Below, one piece after another: positions 60,853-64,000 of a DNA stretch of 64,000 nucleotides. The translations under genes and the position numbers were made by a program. Within the stretch, counting starts at the first letter, position 1. Each line of letters begins with the position of its first letter. The notes below the pieces were generated by a model. That model searched no databases. It saw only the letters and a list, made by a program, of their open reading frames with translations, and was not told the DNA's origin. Source of the DNA: an uncultured Ruminococcus sp. GTDB taxonomy: Bacteria > Bacillota > Clostridia > Oscillospirales > Acutalibacteraceae. Location: assembly GCA_902790475.1 (NCBI GenBank), contig CADASG010000009.1, forward strand, positions 1 through 64,000, given 5' to 3'.

Positions 60853-61008
60853 TTAAGGCAACACCGCACAATTCAAGGCGCACGGCTTGCTTGAATATTA
60901 TTCCGTCAGCTTGCCCAAAAAATCTCGGCAAGGCGACAGCCTTACCTCAATCTGACGAAAAATCTTACTGCGCAATCCGCACACCTGAATTATGCGGTAT
61001 TGCCTTAA
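60853..61008. mobile_element. Complete family-E MITE-like element, 156 bp
   Basis: Inverted ends of about 23 bases: TTAAGGCAACACCGCACAAT on the left, the complement ATTATGCGGTATTGCCTTAA on the right, with few mismatches. Inside are GGCAAGGCGACAGCC and TCTGACGAAAAATCTTACTG. No coding capacity. Partial copies occur at 19761, 28197 and 54281. Confidence 0.7.
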
Positions 61009-61017
61009 AAACAAAAA

Positions 61018-61035
61018 GGAGCGCCTCGGCGCTCC
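61018..61035 (-). terminator. acpP terminator
   Basis: GGAGCGCC and GGCGCTCC form a tight stem; T-rich on the minus strand after it. Confidence 0.75.
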
Positions 61036-61050
61036 CTTAAATCCTGATTA

Positions 61051-61278
61051 TTATGAATTAGCCTCGATATAGGAAACGAGAGCGCCAACGGTTTTGATGT
61101 TTTCGATTTCCTCGTCGGGAACCTCAACCTCAAACTCATCCTCGATGGACATCAGAAGGTCAACAACATCAAGAGAATCCGCGCCGAGATCTTCCTGCAA
61201 ATCTGTGTCTGCCGTGATCTTGTCCTCGTCAACATCAAACTGCTCGGCAAGAATCGCCTTAACTTTTTCTAATACCAT
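61051..61278 (-). CDS. acpP: Acyl carrier protein
   Basis: Carries growing acyl chains on phosphopantetheine in fatty acid synthesis. 75 residues, very acidic. LGADSLDVVDLLMSIEDEF holds the modified Ser (near 36). GGAGG before the ATG at 61278 fixes the start; the frame is open 19 codons further without a site. It stands alone rather than in a fab cluster. Could in principle serve a special pathway, but sequence and length are those of the housekeeping protein. Confidence 0.93.
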   Translation of the reverse strand: MVLEKVKAILAEQFDVDEDKITADTDLQEDLGADSLDVVDLLMSIEDEFEVEVPDEEIENIKTVGALVSYIEANS

Positions 61279-61562
61279 TATAATTTCCTCCCTAAAAATA
61301 ATTTGTACCCCATCTAAAGATATAGACAAAAGCACTCTTTTTATGATACAATGGTGAAAACAAACGCTGTTTGTTACTCTACAATATTATTGTTATTTTA
61401 CAGCTTTGTCAATATGTAAATCGAAAATTTTTTAAATTTTTTATTTTTTGCATAAAAAATACTGGTTTTATGCGAATAATCAATAAATGAATTGTGAATT
61501 TTTCCGCCCGTTTTGCTCATATTGAAGAGAAAACGGCAATTCCACATCAGGGGGTTTTTACA

Positions 61563-62405
61563 ATGCAGACAAAAAAATACGCGGTTATCGGTCATCCGAT
61601 AGGACATACCATGTCGCCGTTTATTCACGAAAGGCTTTTCGCTCTTAAAGGGATCGACGCGGAGTACGGAGTGCTCGATATCGCTCCCGAACAGCTGGAA
61701 CGGGAATACCGCGACACACTGCTCAAACTCGACGGCTACAACGTGACCATTCCGCACAAGCAGGCTATGCTTCCGCTGCTTGATTCGCTCGACGACAAGG
61801 CGAAGATGTACGGCAGCGTCAACACCGTCGCCAACTTCGGCGGCAAAGCCAAGGGCTACACCACCGACCCCGACGGCTTTTTAAAGGCGCTGGAAGCGGC
61901 AGGCATCGAGCTCAGCGGCAGGATAATGATTTTAGGCTGCGGCGGAGTTGCGCGCACCATGGCGTATGAGATCGCCCTCAAAGGACTGGAATTTGAATTC
62001 GCCGTGCGCAGAGAGGATGTCGGCGCGGCAGGGCTTTTGTGTCTTGACATAACCAAAAAGATCCCCGATGCCAAGGTGAGCTTCGGACTGATAGACCAGA
62101 TCATCGGAAACGTGGACGTGCTTATCAACGCAACGCCCATCGGCATGTATCCCAACGTGGACGAACAGCCCATCCATAACTGCGCGATCGGAAGGTGCAA
62201 AAGCGTGTTCGACGCGGTATACAATCCGCTGGAGACAGCTCTTGTAAAACGCGCCAAAGCAAACGGCAGCAAAGCCGAGGGCGGCATGAGTATGCTGGTT
62301 TGGCAGGCTGTAGTTGCTCACGAGCACTGGGACGGCTCGGAATATGATCCTGAAGAAATACGCATCCTGTGCGCTGACGCTGCAAAAGCGCTTGCCGAGC
62401 GCTGA
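61563..62405 (+). CDS. aroE: Shikimate dehydrogenase
   Basis: NADPH-dependent reduction of 3-dehydroshikimate in aromatic amino acid synthesis. There are 280 residues. The substrate-binding start is YAVIGHPIGHTMSPFIH, the catalytic Lys/Asp region GYNVTIPHKQAML and NTVANFGGKAKGYTTDPDGF, and the nucleotide loop ILGCGGVARTMAYEI. INATPIGMYP and GGMSMLVWQA are family signatures. AGGGGG lies about nine bases before the ATG. First of aroE-aroK-tyrA. Confidence 0.94.
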   Translation: MQTKKYAVIGHPIGHTMSPFIHERLFALKGIDAEYGVLDIAPEQLEREYRDTLLKLDGYNVTIPHKQAMLPLLDSLDDKAKMYGSVNTVANFGGKAKGYTTDPDGFLKALEAAGIELSGRIMILGCGGVARTMAYEIALKGLEFEFAVRREDVGAAGLLCLDITKKIPDAKVSFGLIDQIIGNVDVLINATPIGMYPNVDEQPIHNCAIGRCKSVFDAVYNPLETALVKRAKANGSKAEGGMSMLVWQAVVAHEHWDGSEYDPEEIRILCADAAKALAER

Positions 62406-62417
62406 CGGAGGATAAAG

Positions 62418-62918
62418 ATGGATAATATTGTGATCTGCGGCTTCATGGGCTGCGGCAAGTCCACCGTCGGAAAGTGTCTTGCAAAAAAGACAGGGCGCAA
62501 ATTTGTCGATATGGACGCGTATATCGAAAAGAAGGCAGGCATGACCGTAGCGATGATTTTTGAAAAATACGGCGAGCAGGGCTTCAGGGATCTCGAGCAT
62601 GAGGCGTGCGTGGAATTAGCCGCAGAAAACGGCTTGATCATCGCTTCCGGAGGCGGAGCGCTGACCTTTGAGCGCAACGTACAGGCATTCCGCGGAAAAG
62701 ACACGGTGATCCTGCTTGACGTACCGCTGGAGGTCATCAGGGTACGGCTGAAAAACGACACAAAACGGCCGCTGCTTCAACGTCCCGACAAGGATCGGGC
62801 TATGGAGGAGCTGTACAACAAGCGGCTGCCCTATTACCGAAAGGCGGCGGATATTACGATACACGGCAAGGACTCGCCGCTCAAAACCGCCTGCGAAATA
62901 ATGAACGCGGTTAAATAA
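62418..62918 (+). CDS. aroK: Shikimate kinase
   Basis: Phosphorylates shikimate with ATP. 166 residues; P-loop ICGFMGCGKSTVGK (about 5-18), substrate residues in FVDMDAYIEKKAGM and FRDLEHEACVEL, GGGALTFERN (GGG motif) and the lid TKRPLLQRPD. GGAGG lies in the 12-base gap after aroE. Complete. Confidence 0.95.
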   Translation: MDNIVICGFMGCGKSTVGKCLAKKTGRKFVDMDAYIEKKAGMTVAMIFEKYGEQGFRDLEHEACVELAAENGLIIASGGGALTFERNVQAFRGKDTVILLDVPLEVIRVRLKNDTKRPLLQRPDKDRAMEELYNKRLPYYRKAADITIHGKDSPLKTACEIMNAVK

Positions 62919-62960
62919 CGGCGATTACCACTATCTCTTTATAAACAGAAAGGCAAATTC

Positions 62961-63791
62961 ATGAACATTGCAGTCATTGGTTTAGGCATCATCGGCGGCA
63001 GCTTTTGCAAGGCGTTCAAGCTGCACACCGACCATCATATCATCGGTATCAACCGAACTCCCGAAACGGCAAAAAAAGCTCTTGAGGAGGGAGCGATCGA
63101 CGAGATCGGCAGCGCAGAGTCGCTTGAAAAAGCCGATGTGATCTTTTTGTGCATGTATCCGCAGGCGTGCGTGGATTTTATCAAGGAGCACGGCGGCAGC
63201 ATAAAAAAGGGCGCGATCGTCACCGATTCATCGGGTATCAAACGCGCGATCTGTCCGCAGCTCGAGGAGCTCAGCCGCGAATTCGGCTTTACATTCGTCG
63301 GAAGCCACCCCATGGCAGGCAAGGAAAAGAACGGCTTTGAGGCGAGCGAAGCGAGGCTGTATGAGGGTGCAAGCTTCATCATCACCCCGTGCGGCGCGCC
63401 CCGTGAAGCGGTGGAGACGCTTTCTCAGCTGGCGCTGTCCATCGGATTCGGACAGATAACGCTTAGTACGCCCGAGGAGCACGACCGAATGATAGCGTTC
63501 ACCTCACAGCTGCCGCATGTACTTGCCTGCGCTTATGTGTTAAGCCCGAGCTGTCCGAATCACAAGGGCTTTTCCGCAGGCAGTTACCGCGACGTGTCGC
63601 GTGTCGCCAATATAAACGCCAAGCTGTGGAGCGAGCTGTTTTTGGAAAACCGCGAACCGCTGCTTGAGGAACTGATTATTTTGGCGAACAATGTAAAAAA
63701 TATAATTGACGCGGTCAACGCAAACGACAAAAAAGCCCTGACCGCCCTGCTTGAACAAGGTCATCAGGTAAAACAGTCGCTGGGAGAGTAA
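62961..63791 (+). CDS. tyrA: Prephenate dehydrogenase
   Basis: Oxidative decarboxylation of prephenate to 4-hydroxyphenylpyruvate, the tyrosine branch. 276 residues; nucleotide loop IAVIGLGIIGGSFCKAF at the N-terminus, VTDSSGIKRAI, the catalytic GSHPMAGKEKNGFEA (His near 115) and TSQLPHVLACAYV, and a helical dimer domain with GSYRDVSRVA. No ACT or chorismate mutase domain. Follows aroK after 42 bases. Followed directly by repeats. Confidence 0.94.
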   Translation: MNIAVIGLGIIGGSFCKAFKLHTDHHIIGINRTPETAKKALEEGAIDEIGSAESLEKADVIFLCMYPQACVDFIKEHGGSIKKGAIVTDSSGIKRAICPQLEELSREFGFTFVGSHPMAGKEKNGFEASEARLYEGASFIITPCGAPREAVETLSQLALSIGFGQITLSTPEEHDRMIAFTSQLPHVLACAYVLSPSCPNHKGFSAGSYRDVSRVANINAKLWSELFLENREPLLEELIILANNVKNIIDAVNANDKKALTALLEQGHQVKQSLGE

Positions 63792-63794
63792 TTT

Positions 63795-64000
63795 TAGTTG
63801 AAAGTTGAAAGTTGAAAGTTTTGGTCGGGGAGACAGGTCGGCTTGATTCAGACGTTCGGTTCCCGGCTGGATAAATAGGGGTATTGAGTTGAGAGTTTCG
63901 GTCGGATAGACAGATTAGCGTGTTTCCTCCATATGTCATTTCGAGCCTTTAACACGTTACCTCCATATGTCATTTCGAGCGGTGCCCGAAGGGCAAAATC
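63795..64000. repeat. Families C and A at the window end
   Basis: Family C at 63795-63920, including a second partial copy from 63884. A family-A start at about 63931 resembles the copy at 973 (doubled TGTCATTTCGAG, then GCGGTGCCCGAAGGGCAAAA) and is cut by the window edge. Confidence 0.75.

Overview
The window looks like chromosomal DNA from an anaerobic gut-type Clostridium relative, most probably Oscillospiraceae (Ruminococcus-like). This is inferred from gene content: a two-subunit GlgC/GlgD ADP-glucose pyrophosphorylase, a protein ending in a type I dockerin, a large HgdC-type activase with an HgdB-type partner, GatCAB next to aspS, LexA and SdpR/SdpI of Firmicute type, and TTGACA/TATAAT promoters with AGGAGG ribosome binding sites. 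Most genes are housekeeping. The unusual content lies in accessory enzymes that lack a key catalytic residue and in dense families of intergenic repeats.

Layout. 1-1440: end of an IS110-type transposase, then a repeat island. 1442-4062: MBOAT acyltransferase and DHHW protein, probably exporting and O-acylating a surface polymer. 4063-5139: second repeat island. 5140-8562: lexA, a LOG-family protein, a small Cys protein and murT/gatD-like genes. 8687-11467 (minus): a free-standing adenylation-carrier-reductase protein. 11736-14560: nicotinate phosphoribosyltransferase and a zinc-ribbon membrane protein with 24-bp tandem repeats. 14676-18897 (minus): HgdB-like/HgdC-like pair. 19653-19729 (minus): tRNA-Arg(CCG). 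19871-21973 (minus): lipoprotein, HisJ-type phosphatase and TIGR01440 protein. 22076-23960: aquaporin, then divergent sdpR-sdpI. 24094-30552: a run of secreted proteins, including five lipoproteins, a Big_2 protein and a dockerin protein.

30619-34491 (minus): metF, a separate cobalamin reactivation protein and a short metH, which together make the B12-dependent methionine synthesis branch. 34679-38348 (minus): an asparagine-synthase-like protein and RNase Y. 38849-39880: gap. 40176-46533: a glycogen cluster (GlgB-like, GlgC, GlgD, GlgA) interrupted by repeats. 47356-48794 (minus): CobW-type GTPase and flavodoxin. 49043-51274 (minus): secreted GH13 alpha-amylase. 51771-54005: mgtE behind a structured leader, then a C39-like protein. 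54645-59617: aspS, gatC, gatA, gatB. 59682-61278: an HTH-like protein, a C39-like hypothetical and acpP. 61563-63791: aroE, aroK and tyrA, part of aromatic amino acid synthesis.

Several intergenic gaps of 0.3-1 kb are filled by at least five recurring repeat families (called A-E here) rather than genes. No CRISPR array, prophage or recognisable defence island was seen. The best leads are the GlgB-like protein that has lost its catalytic Asp, the GatD-like protein that has lost its nucleophilic Cys, the orphan A-T-R reductase, and the mgtE leader with mutually exclusive pairings. All positions and residues were read by eye, and no database search was run.
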